A stretch of DNA of 64,000 bases. Source: Candidatus Nitrotoga sp. LAW (lineage in GTDB: Bacteria > Pseudomonadota > Gammaproteobacteria > Burkholderiales > Gallionellaceae). This document shows, one piece after another, positions 43,482 through 55,482 of this stretch. The notes beneath the pieces are model-generated. The model saw only the letters and a program-made list of their open reading frames with translations, was not told the DNA's origin and did no database searches. A program made the translations under genes and the position numbers. The stretch is taken from the NCBI GenBank assembly GCA_003402315.1, contig QFXI01000026.1, forward strand, positions 1 through 64,000, read 5' to 3'. Numbering within the stretch: the first letter of the stretch is position 1; each line of letters opens with the position of its first letter.

Positions 43482-45644
43482 TTAGGGATGGATGGCCATG
43501 TGCGCGTAGCGGTCGGCGCTGGGCTGACGATATTCCACTATCACGCGCGCATCGGCGGCCAATGCGCCATTCTCATCGAGGATCAGGGGATTGATGTCCA
43601 TTTCTTTGAGCAAGGGCAGTTCGCAGACCATTTCCGACACGTGCAATAATACGTCTTCCAGCGCCGCCATATTGGCCGGAGCCATGTTGCGGAATGTGCC
43701 CAGCATCTTGGCGATGCGGGTATTCTGGATCAGCTCTCTGGCCAGGAAGCTGTTCAGCGGCGGCAGGGCGACAGCACGGTCACCCATAATTTCGACGGCA
43801 GTCCCGCCCGCGCCGAACGTGATCACCGGCCCGAACACCGGGTCGCTGGTGACGCCTACCATCAACTCACGGCCATTCGGTTTGGTGATCATTGGTTCGA
43901 TGGAAACGCCATTAATCTGCGCGCCAGGGCGATTGTGCTGAACGTTATCGAGAATTTTTTGGTAGGCAGTGCGAACTTCATCCGCATTATTCAAGTTGAG
44001 CAATACGCCACCGCTATCGCTCTTGTGCGTGATGTCGGGCGAATTAATTTTCATCGCCACCGGGAATCCTAGTTGCTGCGAAATCAGTAGCGCTTCGTCG
44101 GGCGAATGGGCGACTATGGTTTTTACGACGGGAATATGGAAAGCGGACAGCAAGGCTTTGGATTCCACTTCAGTCAGCACCTTGCGATGTTCCTGCATGG
44201 CGCCCTCGATAATTAGCCGCGCGCTTTCTACATCAGACACGACGTGATGCGGGAACAGGTCGGACATCTGCATCAGCAACCTCTGATTTCGATAGTAGCT
44301 GAATAAATACGAGAACACCTCCACCGCCGACTCCGGCGTGCAAAAATGCGGTATGTGCGCTTTGGAAAATGCCTTGCGCGCATCTGCGACCTGCGTCTCG
44401 CCCATCCAGCAGGTCAACAGTGGTTTGCTGTGCGTGTTGGAAAGCTCGATCAGGATTTGCGCCGATTCCAGTGGCTTGGTCATCGCCTGTGGCGTGAGGA
44501 TGGCCAGCACGCCGTCCACATTTTCATCTTCCAGGCAAGCTTTGACTGCACGATGGTAACGGTTCGCTTGGGCATCGCCGATAATGTCTACTGGATTGCC
44601 GTGGGGCCAATTGAGCGGTAAATGCTGGTTGAGATATTGAATCGTGGCCTCCGACAAAGTGGCCATCGTGAGCCCCAAGTCGGCGGCATGATCCACCGCC
44701 ATCACAGCGGGGCCGCCACCATTGGTGACGATGGCAAGGCGGTTGCCGACCGGGTGGAAGCCGCATGACAGCGCCTTGGCGGCGGCGAACAGTTGCGTGA
44801 TGGTCTGCACCCGCACCACACCTACCCGACTGACTGCCGCATCGAACACATCGTCCGCTCCAACCAGCGAGGCGGTATGTGACATCGCGGCTTTTGAGCC
44901 TGCTATATGGCGGCCGACCTTGATTAGAATCACTGGCTTGATGCGCGCGGCGGCACGTAGCGCGCTCATGAAACTGCGCGCGTTGCGGATGCCTTCAATG
45001 TACATCAGGATACTGTGGGTATTAACGTCGGATACCAGATAATCAAGAATATCGCCGAAATCAACATCAATCGATAAACCCATGGATACCAGGTTGGAAA
45101 AACCTACGCCGTTGCTCTGCGCCCAATCCAGGATTGCGGTGCATAGTGCGCCGGACTGGGAAACGAACGCAATGTTGCCGGTGTTCGCACCGCCCTTATT
45201 GAAGGTGGCGTTGAGGCCGATAGATGGGCACATGATGCCCAGACAATTCGGACCGACCAAGCGAATGCCATAACGGCGTGCGGTTTCCAGCAATTCTTTT
45301 TCCAGTGCCTCACCTTCAGGGCCCGCTTCACCAAATCCGGCGGTGATAATGACCGCTGCCTTTACGCCGTGGATGCCGCAACTCTCGATGATGCACGGTA
45401 CAGTCTGTGGCGGTGTGGCGATTACCACCAGTTCAACCGGTTCGCCAATGTTGGCAATCGAGGCGTAGGCGCGCTTGCCTTGCACCTCTACGTGTTTCGG
45501 GTTGACCGGATAAAGCAAACCATTAAAGCCGCTTCCCAGCATATTCTGAAACACGATTTGACCGACTGAGTCGGGCCGGTCACTCGCGCCAAATACAGCG
45601 ACAGACTTGGGTGAGAATAGTGCGCTAAGGTAGTGTTTACCCAT
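43482..45644 (-). CDS. PatZ/Acd-like acyl-CoA synthetase (NDP-forming), GNAT domain missing
   Basis: The protein has 720 residues. The order is a CoA-binding Rossmann domain (SPKSVAVFGASDRPDSVGQIVFQNML), a succinyl-CoA-ligase-like domain (GPNCLGIM, VSQSGALCTAILDWA, MSHTASLVGADDVFDAA with the His/phosphorylation region) and an ATP-grasp domain (FPVAMKINSPDITHKSDSGGVLLNL, FGPVITFGAGGTAVEIMGD, DINPLIL). The chain stops at DRYAHMAIHP. In PatZ/Pka proteins this is the linker into a C-terminal GNAT acetyltransferase of about 170 residues, absent here. The stop lies four bases from a MITE end. It may be a remnant or may work as an ADP-forming ligase only. Confidence 0.85.
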   Translation of the reverse strand: MGKHYLSALFSPKSVAVFGASDRPDSVGQIVFQNMLGSGFNGLLYPVNPKHVEVQGKRAYASIANIGEPVELVVIATPPQTVPCIIESCGIHGVKAAVIITAGFGEAGPEGEALEKELLETARRYGIRLVGPNCLGIMCPSIGLNATFNKGGANTGNIAFVSQSGALCTAILDWAQSNGVGFSNLVSMGLSIDVDFGDILDYLVSDVNTHSILMYIEGIRNARSFMSALRAAARIKPVILIKVGRHIAGSKAAMSHTASLVGADDVFDAAVSRVGVVRVQTITQLFAAAKALSCGFHPVGNRLAIVTNGGGPAVMAVDHAADLGLTMATLSEATIQYLNQHLPLNWPHGNPVDIIGDAQANRYHRAVKACLEDENVDGVLAILTPQAMTKPLESAQILIELSNTHSKPLLTCWMGETQVADARKAFSKAHIPHFCTPESAVEVFSYLFSYYRNQRLLMQMSDLFPHHVVSDVESARLIIEGAMQEHRKVLTEVESKALLSAFHIPVVKTIVAHSPDEALLISQQLGFPVAMKINSPDITHKSDSGGVLLNLNNADEVRTAYQKILDNVQHNRPGAQINGVSIEPMITKPNGRELMVGVTSDPVFGPVITFGAGGTAVEIMGDRAVALPPLNSFLARELIQNTRIAKMLGTFRNMAPANMAALEDVLLHVSEMVCELPLLKEMDINPLILDENGALAADARVIVEYRQPSADRYAHMAIHP

Positions 45645-45991
45645 AGTTATGTTATATATTTTTTGATATAAAATAGTTTTTATAAAAATACCGTACAGCT
45701 AAATCTAAAGATATTTTTATAGCAGAAAACCGCATTCAGCCCGGGTTTGTCCAACAAACGGCTCAGATCGTGGCGTCGCTTCGTCCGCACGATCTAGCCT
45801 TATTCGTCATTGCTTGGCAATTATTTTTTGAATTGTTTAGAATACCACTACCCCCTACTTTGCATAAATAACGTCAACGATGGTGCGTAACATATCAGTA
45901 GGTATCATACGAAATAAATTTTTTGCGAAATGCAACATTAATTATTAAGTAGGAAACAGTACTTAGCGTACTTAGTCTACAAGGAGACCGT
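45645..45991. other. intergenic region with one long dyad
   Basis: No gene was seen. AGATCGTG at 45765-45772 and CACGATCT at 45788-45795 form a perfect 8-bp stem with a 15-base loop. AAGGAGACC upstream of 45992 is the ribosome site of the following gene. Confidence 0.45.
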
Positions 45992-46777
45992 GTGGAAAAG
46001 ATTGAAAAGGATGTTGCTAAAGAATATTGGGAAAATCAGGCCAAAACCCATAAAGGTTCACATCTAGCATCTTGGAGCGATAACTTTATGATTGAACTTG
46101 AAATCGATGCCATAGGAGAGCATATATCAAGTGGGAATCATGTTCTTGACATCGGTTGTGCGAATGGATATTCCGCGTTCCAACAATTAGAACGGCACAA
46201 AGATGTTGGTTCTATTACGGGAGTTGATTTTGCTGAAAACATGATTAAACAGGCCAATTTGCTGAAAAAAGCTCAGTGGATCGGCGATATTATAAAGTTT
46301 GAAGTAGGCGACATTAACTCCTTACAATTCCCTGATGATACTTTTGATGTAGCGTATGCCACACGAGTGGTTACCCTTATGCCTACTTGGGAAGAGCAAC
46401 AAATTGCTATCAATGAATGTCTGCGGGTTGTTAAGCCAGGCGGTAAAGTGATTTTTTCTGAGCCCTTTTTGGAGCCATTTACATTGCTCAATGCAATGAG
46501 GCAACTTAAGGATATGCCGCCATTGATCGAACATGACTCAAACCGATTCTTTAAGAAAGCTGTATTAGAGGAATTTTTCACGCAAAAGGGTTTGACGTTT
46601 AAGGTAAATGATTTCTCATCAATTTATTACTTGGGATCAAGATTTTTGAGAGAGTTAGTAACAGACCCGGCAGCATATCCAGGCTTTAACCCAATTAACC
46701 GCATATTTTTTGATATAGAGAAAGACTTTTCTGGCGGCGGCTTTGGCATTCAGCAAGCTTATATTGTTACTAAATAA
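45992..46777 (+). CDS. class I SAM-dependent methyltransferase
   Basis: The protein has 261 residues with a GTG start 6 bp after AAGGAG. SAM motif I is [17 protein letters not shown], followed by [40 protein letters not shown] and [16 protein letters not shown]. This is the Methyltransf_11/25 type, substrate unknown. The gene is clearly richer in A+T than the flanking patZ-like and fumC genes, which suggests later acquisition. It ends 11 bp before fumC, so read-through is likely. Confidence 0.85.
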   Translation: MEKIEKDVAKEYWENQAKTHKGSHLASWSDNFMIELEIDAIGEHISSGNHVLDIGCANGYSAFQQLERHKDVGSITGVDFAENMIKQANLLKKAQWIGDIIKFEVGDINSLQFPDDTFDVAYATRVVTLMPTWEEQQIAINECLRVVKPGGKVIFSEPFLEPFTLLNAMRQLKDMPPLIEHDSNRFFKKAVLEEFFTQKGLTFKVNDFSSIYYLGSRFLRELVTDPAAYPGFNPINRIFFDIEKDFSGGGFGIQQAYIVTK

Positions 46778-46788
46778 AAATATACTGC

Positions 46789-48171
46789 ATGACTCAAACC
46801 AGAATAGAGCACGACACATTCGGCCCCATAGAGGTTGTGGCAGACCGGCTTTGGGGCGCGCAAACGCAACGTTCGCTTGAACATTTCCACATTTCCTCCG
46901 AACGCATGCCGAAGGAACTCATACTCGCGCTCGCTATGGTCAAGCGCGCTTGCGCGTTGGTGAACCGCGATTTAAATCTATTAAATGCTGCCAAGGCGGA
47001 TGCCATTGTGCAAGCGGCGGATGAAATACTGGCTGGCCAGCATACGCAAGAGTTTCCACTTTCTGTTTGGCAGACGGGTTCCGGTACCCAGACCAATATG
47101 AACCTGAACGAGGTGCTCGCTAACCGTGCCTCTGAACTGCTAGGCGGAAAATGGGGCAAAGACCGGCTGGTACATCCCAATGATGACGTGAATCTCGGTC
47201 AATCATCCAATGATATTTTCCCCACTGCCATGCACGTCGCAGCCAGCCTCAGTATCACTCAATCCTTGCTTCCCGCGCTACGCAAGCTGCGCTCGACACT
47301 GGAGGAAAAATCCCGCAATTTTGACGGCATCGTCAAAATTGGGCGCACACACTTACAGGATGCTACCCCGCTAACGCTTGGACAGGAATTTTCTGCTTAC
47401 GTGACACAATTGGATTATGCAGAATCCATAATTAACGCTACCCTGCCCTCGCTTTGTGAACTTGCGGCCGGGGGGACTGCAGTGGGTACCGGACTTAACA
47501 CACACGCCGAATTCGGGGAGCGCGTTGCTGCGGAATTGGCCCGCAGTACTAGCTTACCATTCAAAAGCGCTGCCAACAAGTTTGCGGCCCTAGCCGCACA
47601 TGACGCCCTAGTGGCCACACATGGCATGCTCAAAACACTCGCTGCCGCTCTTATGAAAATTGCCAACGACATCCGCTGGATGGCTTCGGGACCACGCTCT
47701 GGCCTTGGGGAAATAAGTATTCCCGAGAACGAGCCGGGCAGCTCAATTATGCCGGGCAAAGTTAATCCGACACAATGCGAAGCTCTTACCATGCTGTGTT
47801 GCCAAGTATTTGGCAATGACGTTGCCATCAATATAGGTGGCGCTTCGGGAAATTTTGAACTCAACGTTTTCAAGCCACTCATCATCCATAATTTCCAACA
47901 AAGCGTACGCCTACTTGCTGATGGAATGGCAAGCTTTGAGGCACATTGCGTGTCCGGCATTCAAGCCAACCACGAGCGTATTGCAGAACTTATGGAACGG
48001 TCGCTCATGCTGGTGACCGCGTTGACTCCGCATATCGGCTACGATAAAGCCGCCGAAATCGCCAAGCAAGCACACCGGGATGGCGGTACGCTAAAACAAA
48101 CGGCGTTAATTTTAGGCTATGTTACGGAAGAAGAATTCGACTGCTGGGTGCAGCCAGCGAAGATGACTTGA
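46789..48171 (+). CDS. fumC: class II fumarate hydratase
   Basis: The protein has 460 residues. The fumarase/aspartase signature [11 protein letters not shown] is present, with the [10 protein letters not shown]-like start ([20 protein letters not shown]), [21 protein letters not shown], and the [19 protein letters not shown] region with the catalytic His. It interconverts fumarate and malate in the TCA cycle and is iron-independent. Length is normal for FumC. Confidence 0.96.
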   Translation: MTQTRIEHDTFGPIEVVADRLWGAQTQRSLEHFHISSERMPKELILALAMVKRACALVNRDLNLLNAAKADAIVQAADEILAGQHTQEFPLSVWQTGSGTQTNMNLNEVLANRASELLGGKWGKDRLVHPNDDVNLGQSSNDIFPTAMHVAASLSITQSLLPALRKLRSTLEEKSRNFDGIVKIGRTHLQDATPLTLGQEFSAYVTQLDYAESIINATLPSLCELAAGGTAVGTGLNTHAEFGERVAAELARSTSLPFKSAANKFAALAAHDALVATHGMLKTLAAALMKIANDIRWMASGPRSGLGEISIPENEPGSSIMPGKVNPTQCEALTMLCCQVFGNDVAINIGGASGNFELNVFKPLIIHNFQQSVRLLADGMASFEAHCVSGIQANHERIAELMERSLMLVTALTPHIGYDKAAEIAKQAHRDGGTLKQTALILGYVTEEEFDCWVQPAKMT

Positions 48172-48248
48172 TCTATCTAAAAAAACTTAATGTACCAAGT
48201 CATCGCGCAGCTGAAAGCCTATTGTTCAATTTCACATTTCCACTTTTC

Positions 48249-48836
48249 TTACTCATCCACCAAATGTTGGTTTGGATACAGCACATCAGTAAAGCCAAAT
48301 TGGCTGAAATCGCGGATACGCATGGGATACAGAATCCCGTCCAGATGATCACACTCATGCTGTACCACGCGGGCATGAAAACCATTTACTGCACGGTCTA
48401 TTAATACGCCATATTCATCCCGTCCCTGATAATGGATGGATTGAAAACGCGGTACCAACCCACGTAATCCCGGCACGCTCAAGCAGCCTTCCCATCCTTC
48501 CACCATATCTGGATTCAATATAGGATCTACATGCGAATCTACTACACTTGATGAACTACTTAATTTTGTTAGCGGAGTAATAACCGGATTGATCAATACC
48601 GTTTCTGGAACAATTTCGGCATCGGGATAACGCGGATTGAACCCCACACCAAAAATCACTACACGCAAATTCACGCCTATCTGTGGTGCGGCCAGCCCCG
48701 CGCCGTTTAGCGCTTGCATGGTGTCGCGCATATCGGCCAATAAAGCGTGCAGTTCCGGCGTATCGAAATCCGTCACCTCTTCCGCACAAAGCAGCAAGCG
48801 CGCATCGCCCATACGCAATACTTCCCTAATCGACAT
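48249..48836 (-). CDS. def: peptide deformylase with a serine-rich insertion
   Basis: The protein has 195 residues from the ATG at 48836, which overlaps the end of mtnP by 11 bp. The three active-site motifs are intact: [19 protein letters not shown] with the metal Cys, and QHECDHLDG with the two metal His and catalytic Glu. Between ITPLT and [13 protein letters not shown] there is an extra segment of about 19 residues ([19 protein letters not shown]) not usual in this family. It removes the N-formyl group from new proteins. The insertion lies before the Cys motif and may form a surface loop. Confidence 0.92.
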   Translation of the reverse strand: MSIREVLRMGDARLLLCAEEVTDFDTPELHALLADMRDTMQALNGAGLAAPQIGVNLRVVIFGVGFNPRYPDAEIVPETVLINPVITPLTKLSSSSSVVDSHVDPILNPDMVEGWEGCLSVPGLRGLVPRFQSIHYQGRDEYGVLIDRAVNGFHARVVQHECDHLDGILYPMRIRDFSQFGFTDVLYPNQHLVDE

Positions 48837-49572
48837 CAGAATCCACCACGCATTCAAGGATGTTCCGCACGCGCACCATGGCAGGTTGTGCCACTGCACT
48901 GATCGTTTCCAAATGCACGCCATTGCGGCTGCTACCGCGACCGGCAGCATGATTCACCACCACCGCGATAGCGGCATAATTCAAGCCGAGCTCTTTGGCC
49001 AGAGCGGCTTCAGGCATACCGGTCATGCCCACCATATCGGCACCGTCCCGCTCCAAGCGATTAATCTCCGCTGCCGTATCCAGGCGCGGCCCCTGAGTAG
49101 CGGCATATACTCCGCCATCCAGGCAAGGGATGTCGGCACATCTGCCGGCATTCAGAATTTGTTGGCGTAGTTGCTGACTATAAGGCTGGGTAAAATCAAT
49201 ATGCGTTACCGAGCAATCGCGCCCATCAAAGTAGGTGAACTCGCGCCCATAGGTGTAATCAATAATCTGATCTGGCAACACAATCACACCGGGCAACAGG
49301 TCAGCACGGATCCCTCCAACTGCCGCGACAGAAATAATGCGTTGCGCTCCCTGTTCTTTTAACGCCCAAAGATTGGCACGATAATTCACCTCATGCGGCG
49401 GGATCGTATGGCCGTAACCATGACGGGCAATAAACATTACCTCATGCTGGCGCAAGCGGCCAAAGGTAATCGCTCCGGAAGGTTCACCATAAGGCGTGCG
49501 CATCACCTGTCGATGTGATATTTGCAGGTTGGCCAGTTGTGTCAGTCCCGTGCCGCCAATAATTGCTAGCAT
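48826..49572 (-). CDS. mtnP: S-methyl-5'-thioinosine phosphorylase (MTAP/PNP family)
   Basis: The protein has 248 residues. It starts [10 protein letters not shown] and has phosphate-site residues ([36 protein letters not shown]), then [14 protein letters not shown] and [33 protein letters not shown]. The NHAAG loop in place of the NYAAG/Ser-Thr Asp pair of adenosine-specific enzymes points to the 6-oxopurine branch, as in Pseudomonas MTIP. It acts in methylthioadenosine salvage. It shares an operon with def downstream, and hpt lies upstream after a 145-bp gap. Confidence 0.85.
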   Translation of the reverse strand: MLAIIGGTGLTQLANLQISHRQVMRTPYGEPSGAITFGRLRQHEVMFIARHGYGHTIPPHEVNYRANLWALKEQGAQRIISVAAVGGIRADLLPGVIVLPDQIIDYTYGREFTYFDGRDCSVTHIDFTQPYSQQLRQQILNAGRCADIPCLDGGVYAATQGPRLDTAAEINRLERDGADMVGMTGMPEAALAKELGLNYAAIAVVVNHAAGRGSSRNGVHLETISAVAQPAMVRVRNILECVVDSDVD

Positions 49573-49717
49573 TTGTTATTACCTTTTGGAAAATCTAGGA
49601 CTCATTAATTCAATTCCCGAATTACCTGCATTCCATAACCCAGGCAGTATAAATAATCATTATATACAATCAAAATGTAACAAGATAAATAGCATGTATT
49701 GCTTTAATGTGGCTGGT

Positions 49718-50266
49718 CTATTTTTCCCTCGTTGCGTAAACTGCGGGTAGATTACGCCACGCGCCATGTATGTCCATGCCGAAGCCGAATACAAAGCGAT
49801 TAGGCAATTCTAACCCGACAAAATCGGCACGTATCGGCTTAACCTTTCCAGTCCGTTTATCAGCAAACACCGCACTGTAAAATTTGGTGGCACCCAAATC
49901 CAGCACACGCTGCTTAACTGCGGCCAGCGTTTCACCCTCGTCGAGAATATCATCCACCACCAACACCACACGGCCAGTTACATTTTCACGTGGCTCAACT
50001 TTCCAGTGTAAGATCCCGCCCTGCTGATTACTGCCATAGCGCGATATATGCACATAATCAAAATCGAGCGGAAAAGTAAGAAGTGGTAGTAACTGCCCAG
50101 TAAAGACCACCGCACCGCCCATTACTGATAGCAATAGTGGATGCATGTCAGCCAATACCGTATTGATTTCCCGCGCGACGCTCATTACGGCCGCCTGCAC
50201 TTCTTCAGTTGAAATAATCAACTCGGCTTGATTCAATATATCGCTCGCTTGCTGATTAGAGAGCAT
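49718..50266 (-). CDS. hpt: hypoxanthine-guanine phosphoribosyltransferase
   Basis: The protein has 182 residues. The PRPP loop VVLVVDDILDEGETLAAV is typical of 6-oxopurine PRTases. It also has the early LSVMGGAVVFTGQLLP segment and the LPNRFVFGFGMD purine-binding end. It salvages hypoxanthine and guanine with PRPP. Its ATG overlaps the galU stop as TAATG. Together with the MTI phosphorylase gene next to it, the enzyme completes a purine-salvage pair, since the phosphorylase releases hypoxanthine. Confidence 0.92.
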   Translation of the reverse strand: MLSNQQASDILNQAELIISTEEVQAAVMSVAREINTVLADMHPLLLSVMGGAVVFTGQLLPLLTFPLDFDYVHISRYGSNQQGGILHWKVEPRENVTGRVVLVVDDILDEGETLAAVKQRVLDLGATKFYSAVFADKRTGKVKPIRADFVGLELPNRFVFGFGMDIHGAWRNLPAVYATREK

Positions 50267-51132
50267 TATTTGATTGTTGCCAAATAAGTGGCAAACTCTT
50301 CACTTAGTTCAGGATGCTTAAGGCCGAATGCCACTGTTGCCTTGAGATAGCCCAGCTTAGAGCCGCAATCATAACGAATACCGTTAAACCTATATGCCAG
50401 CACTTTTTCTTCTTTTATCAACGCTGAAATCCCATCGGTTAGCTGAATTTCACCGCCCGCGCCCGCCTGTAATTTCGCCAAGTGATGAAAAATACGCGGC
50501 GTCAACACATAGCGCCCCACCACCGCCAGAGTGGAAGGCGCATCTGCCGGGCTGGGCTTTTCAACGATGGCATGTACCTGCTCCACACTCTGTTCCAGAT
50601 TGCTACTACTGACTATGCCATAGTGGCCCGTCTGTGAAGGGGGCACATTCTCCACGCCGAGCACGGAACATTGATAGCGTTGATATACGTCTGTCATCTG
50701 TCTAATGATGGATATGTCCCCGGCGATCAAGTCATCAGCCAAAATCACCGCAAACGGTTCGTTTTGCACCACTGGCTGCGCGCACAGGACTGCATGACCG
50801 AGCCCAAGCGTTTCTGACTGGCGGATGTAAATGCAATTCACATGCTTGGGGATTACTTCCTGAACTGCACGTAATAGCTCGCTCTTGCCGCGCGCGAAAA
50901 GTTCAGCCTCAATCTCATAAGCCGTATCGAAATGGTCCTCAATAGCGCGTTTGTTACGGCCAGTGATGAACACCATGTCCGTAATACCCGCCGCCACCGC
51001 CTCTTCCACCGCATATTGAATTAATGGTTTGTCGACTACCGGCATCATTTCTTTGGGACTAGCCTTGGTGGCGGGCAGAAAACGGCTGCCCAATCCAGCT
51101 ACCGGAAATACAGCCTTAGTAATTTTAGTCAT
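50266..51132 (-). CDS. galU: UTP-glucose-1-phosphate uridylyltransferase
   Basis: The protein has 288 residues from the ATG at 51132. The nucleotidyltransferase start [40 protein letters not shown], the VILADDLI metal site and [14 protein letters not shown] are standard GalU features. It makes UDP-glucose for cell-envelope polysaccharides. The hpt start overlaps its stop by one base. It follows ligA after about 50 bp, so the two may be cotranscribed. Confidence 0.95.
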   Translation of the reverse strand: MTKITKAVFPVAGLGSRFLPATKASPKEMMPVVDKPLIQYAVEEAVAAGITDMVFITGRNKRAIEDHFDTAYEIEAELFARGKSELLRAVQEVIPKHVNCIYIRQSETLGLGHAVLCAQPVVQNEPFAVILADDLIAGDISIIRQMTDVYQRYQCSVLGVENVPPSQTGHYGIVSSSNLEQSVEQVHAIVEKPSPADAPSTLAVVGRYVLTPRIFHHLAKLQAGAGGEIQLTDGISALIKEEKVLAYRFNGIRYDCGSKLGYLKATVAFGLKHPELSEEFATYLATIK

Positions 51133-51183
51133 AATATTTTTCCACAACTTCCCGGCTAAAAATTTTCAAAAAACAATTACGGT

Positions 51184-53235
<2,052 letters not shown>

Positions 53236-53251
53236 CTAATCTGAAAAAAAT

Positions 53252-54328
53252 CTAGGAAAACAGCCTGCGCGCCTGGGCGCTGCCAGCAATAATGTGGCTT
53301 GCCCGCATTTCAGCCTCAACAGCAGCAATGCGCTCACGGATTAGCGTAATGCTATTTTCGCTTAATGCCACATGGTTCGCATCCACTATAGTTGCGTGCA
53401 ATTCGTCAGCCAGTTGTTGTGCCAAAATCACCATTTGATCAAAACCTAGTGTGGGCTGCTCCACACGTGGCACATCCAGCAGCAAAGTCAGGCCATCTAC
53501 ATGCAATTCTCCCAATGTATGGTGTTGGAATGGGGTATTATCTTCATTACACAGGCTGAACAAAGTTTGACCGTGCATATCAATTAAGTGAAATGCACCG
53601 TCCGCTTGCAAACTTAAATCGTACTGCTCAGCCACGCGCGCGATATCGTTGCCAGACAGGTTGTGTTTATCGCTGGGCAACATATTAAGGCCAATCATCT
53701 GATCTACACCTGCGCAGAATTTATCCAACTCTAGCGCGTACGCGGCGGTTTTTGCTACATCCGGTAGTACCACACTGGTATGCAATTGTGCTGCAATCAT
53801 TCGCGCCAGCTCGCGAAAATCCATCAATTTAGCTTCACTCACCGCACCGGAACGATTTACCAATTGTAATGCCAGTTTAAACGAGGTATAGGCTAATGGA
53901 CTATCCGCAATCACTTTCTCCCATTCGCCGCTCACAGCATTTAAACCGCACACATGAACGTTTTTACCAAAATCAAAGCGTTGCTGCCACAACAACGTTA
54001 GCGCATCCGCACCCGCCGGGTTTTTAGGCGAAATCACTGCAATGTAATCGGTTTTCTCATCCAGTAACGCACACATAGCATCTACCGTGTGCCCATGTTG
54101 CGGCTCATTGGGCAATATACTCATGGGCACGGCCTGTTCCATTTTCTCGACCAGCAGTTCATCTGTCTGAATTTCTTCAGCTGGGCGATACAACGCATCT
54201 TCATGCCTATGCTTGAACGCCGTACCAAACTTGCGCCGATACCGGTGTTGTTGCCACCAATTATAAATATATATTGTCAGTACCACGGCGATGCCGATAC
54301 CGAGCAAGCTAATTTGTAGTTCACTCAT
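53252..54328 (-). CDS. zipA: cell division protein ZipA
   Basis: The protein has 358 residues. A single N-terminal membrane helix (LQISLLGIGIAVVLTIYIYNWWQQHRYRRKFG) in N-out orientation with a basic tail is followed by a variable linker. A C-terminal FtsZ-binding domain has LTLLLDVPRVEQPTLGFDQMVILAQQLADELHATIVDANHVALSE. It anchors FtsZ at the division site. smc, its usual upstream neighbour, is absent; the ArsR/SRPBCC cassette occupies that side. Confidence 0.88.
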   Translation of the reverse strand: MSELQISLLGIGIAVVLTIYIYNWWQQHRYRRKFGTAFKHRHEDALYRPAEEIQTDELLVEKMEQAVPMSILPNEPQHGHTVDAMCALLDEKTDYIAVISPKNPAGADALTLLWQQRFDFGKNVHVCGLNAVSGEWEKVIADSPLAYTSFKLALQLVNRSGAVSEAKLMDFRELARMIAAQLHTSVVLPDVAKTAAYALELDKFCAGVDQMIGLNMLPSDKHNLSGNDIARVAEQYDLSLQADGAFHLIDMHGQTLFSLCNEDNTPFQHHTLGELHVDGLTLLLDVPRVEQPTLGFDQMVILAQQLADELHATIVDANHVALSENSITLIRERIAAVEAEMRASHIIAGSAQARRLFS

Positions 54329-54537
54329 AATTGGAAATATTACAGTAGATTAATTTTCTGCATACACGGCACGTTACACCGTTATTATTGGATTATCGCA
54401 AGAGAGCTGAGAAATGGCAAAGGTCAGTGAACCCTATTATCGGCAAACGCCCGTATACGGTATACACCGCACCACCAGCGGCCATCTTTCTTGCGCCAGC
54501 CCTTAACACCAGCAATTGACTATCTTAAAAATTAGCC

Positions 54538-54565
54538 CTATAGTTAACTTGTTGGTTAACTATAG
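54538..54565. promoter_or_regulatory. 28-bp perfect-arm operator of the ArsR gene
   Basis: CTATAGTTAAC and GTTAACTATAG form perfect 11-bp inverted arms around TTGTTG. The dyad ends 16 bp before the ATG of the ArsR-family gene. Such long dyads at the start of ArsR-SRPBCC operons are usual autoregulatory operators. Confidence 0.75.
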
Positions 54566-54581
54566 AATTGGATAAGTGCAT

Positions 54582-54959
54582 ATGTCCACGAATATCACCG
54601 TAGACCACCTCAGCGCGACCTTCTCCGCTTTGGCCGACCCCACCCGGCGGGCGATGTTGACGCGTCTGGCTAAGGGTGAAGCATCAGTTAACGAGCTTGC
54701 TGCGCCATTTGCGATGAGCTTGCCTGCCGTATCAAAGCACATCAAAGTACTGGAAAAAGCTGGGTTGGTCACTAAAGGGCGCGACGCGCAGTGGCGCCCC
54801 TGCCGTATTGACGCTGAACAGCTCAAAGTGGCGATGGACTGGATTGGTCAATACAAACAGTTTTGGGAGGAACGGCTAGACCGCTTGGATGCTTATTTGC
54901 TCACCCTGCAACAAAACCCTGACCCCGATATCAACCCCACCAAAGGAGAGTTAAAGTGA
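54582..54959 (+). CDS. ArsR-family transcriptional regulator (no obvious metal site)
   Basis: The protein has 125 residues from the ATG at 54582. The winged helix is clear: [64 protein letters not shown]. The ELCV-type metal-binding Cys pair of arsenic sensors is missing, so this is the SdpR-like subgroup usually linked to SRPBCC proteins. It should bind the 28-bp dyad upstream and repress its own operon. Its TGA overlaps the GTG of the next gene (GTGA). Confidence 0.88.
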   Translation: MSTNITVDHLSATFSALADPTRRAMLTRLAKGEASVNELAAPFAMSLPAVSKHIKVLEKAGLVTKGRDAQWRPCRIDAEQLKVAMDWIGQYKQFWEERLDRLDAYLLTLQQNPDPDINPTKGELK

Positions 54960-55480
54960 AAACCAAATCCAATGACACATATAGCCAATTCAACCCCAAA
55001 CTTGACCTCACTTTTGAGCGCATCGTCGATGTCCCCAAAGAACTTGTTTGGCGCGCTTGGACTGAGCCGGCGCTGCTCAAACCATGGTTTTGTCCGCTGC
55101 CGTGGAAAACGATAGACGCTGAGATTGATCTGCGCCCAGGCGGCATGTTCCGCACCACCATGCAGTCGCCGGAAGGTAAGGACTTCCCCAATATCGGCTG
55201 CTACCTGGAAGTCGTCCCCAACGAAAAACTGGTCTGGACGAATGCCTTGTTGCCAGGCTTTCGACCCAGCACACCCAGCCCCACTTGCGGAGACGAACAG
55301 GTAGATTTCAAGTTCACCGCCATAATCGGGCTGGCAGACCACCCCAACGGCACACGCTACACCGCCACGGTGATCCACGCGGATGAAACAGGTCGCGAGC
55401 AACACGCTGCGATGGGCTTTGAAAGCGGCTGGGGTACAGCGCTCAACCAATTGGTCGCGATGGTCAAGAAAGGCATCTGA
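54956..55480 (+). CDS. SRPBCC (AHSA1-type) domain protein
   Basis: The protein has 174 residues with a GTG start overlapping the ArsR stop. The helix-grip fold is indicated by [35 protein letters not shown], the [27 protein letters not shown] strands and the C-terminal helix [17 protein letters not shown]. Such proteins bind hydrophobic ligands; the ArsR regulator may sense the same ligand. It belongs to a compact operon with the next gene 3 bp downstream. Confidence 0.87.
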   Translation: MKTKSNDTYSQFNPKLDLTFERIVDVPKELVWRAWTEPALLKPWFCPLPWKTIDAEIDLRPGGMFRTTMQSPEGKDFPNIGCYLEVVPNEKLVWTNALLPGFRPSTPSPTCGDEQVDFKFTAIIGLADHPNGTRYTATVIHADETGREQHAAMGFESGWGTALNQLVAMVKKGI

Positions 55481-55482
55481 CC

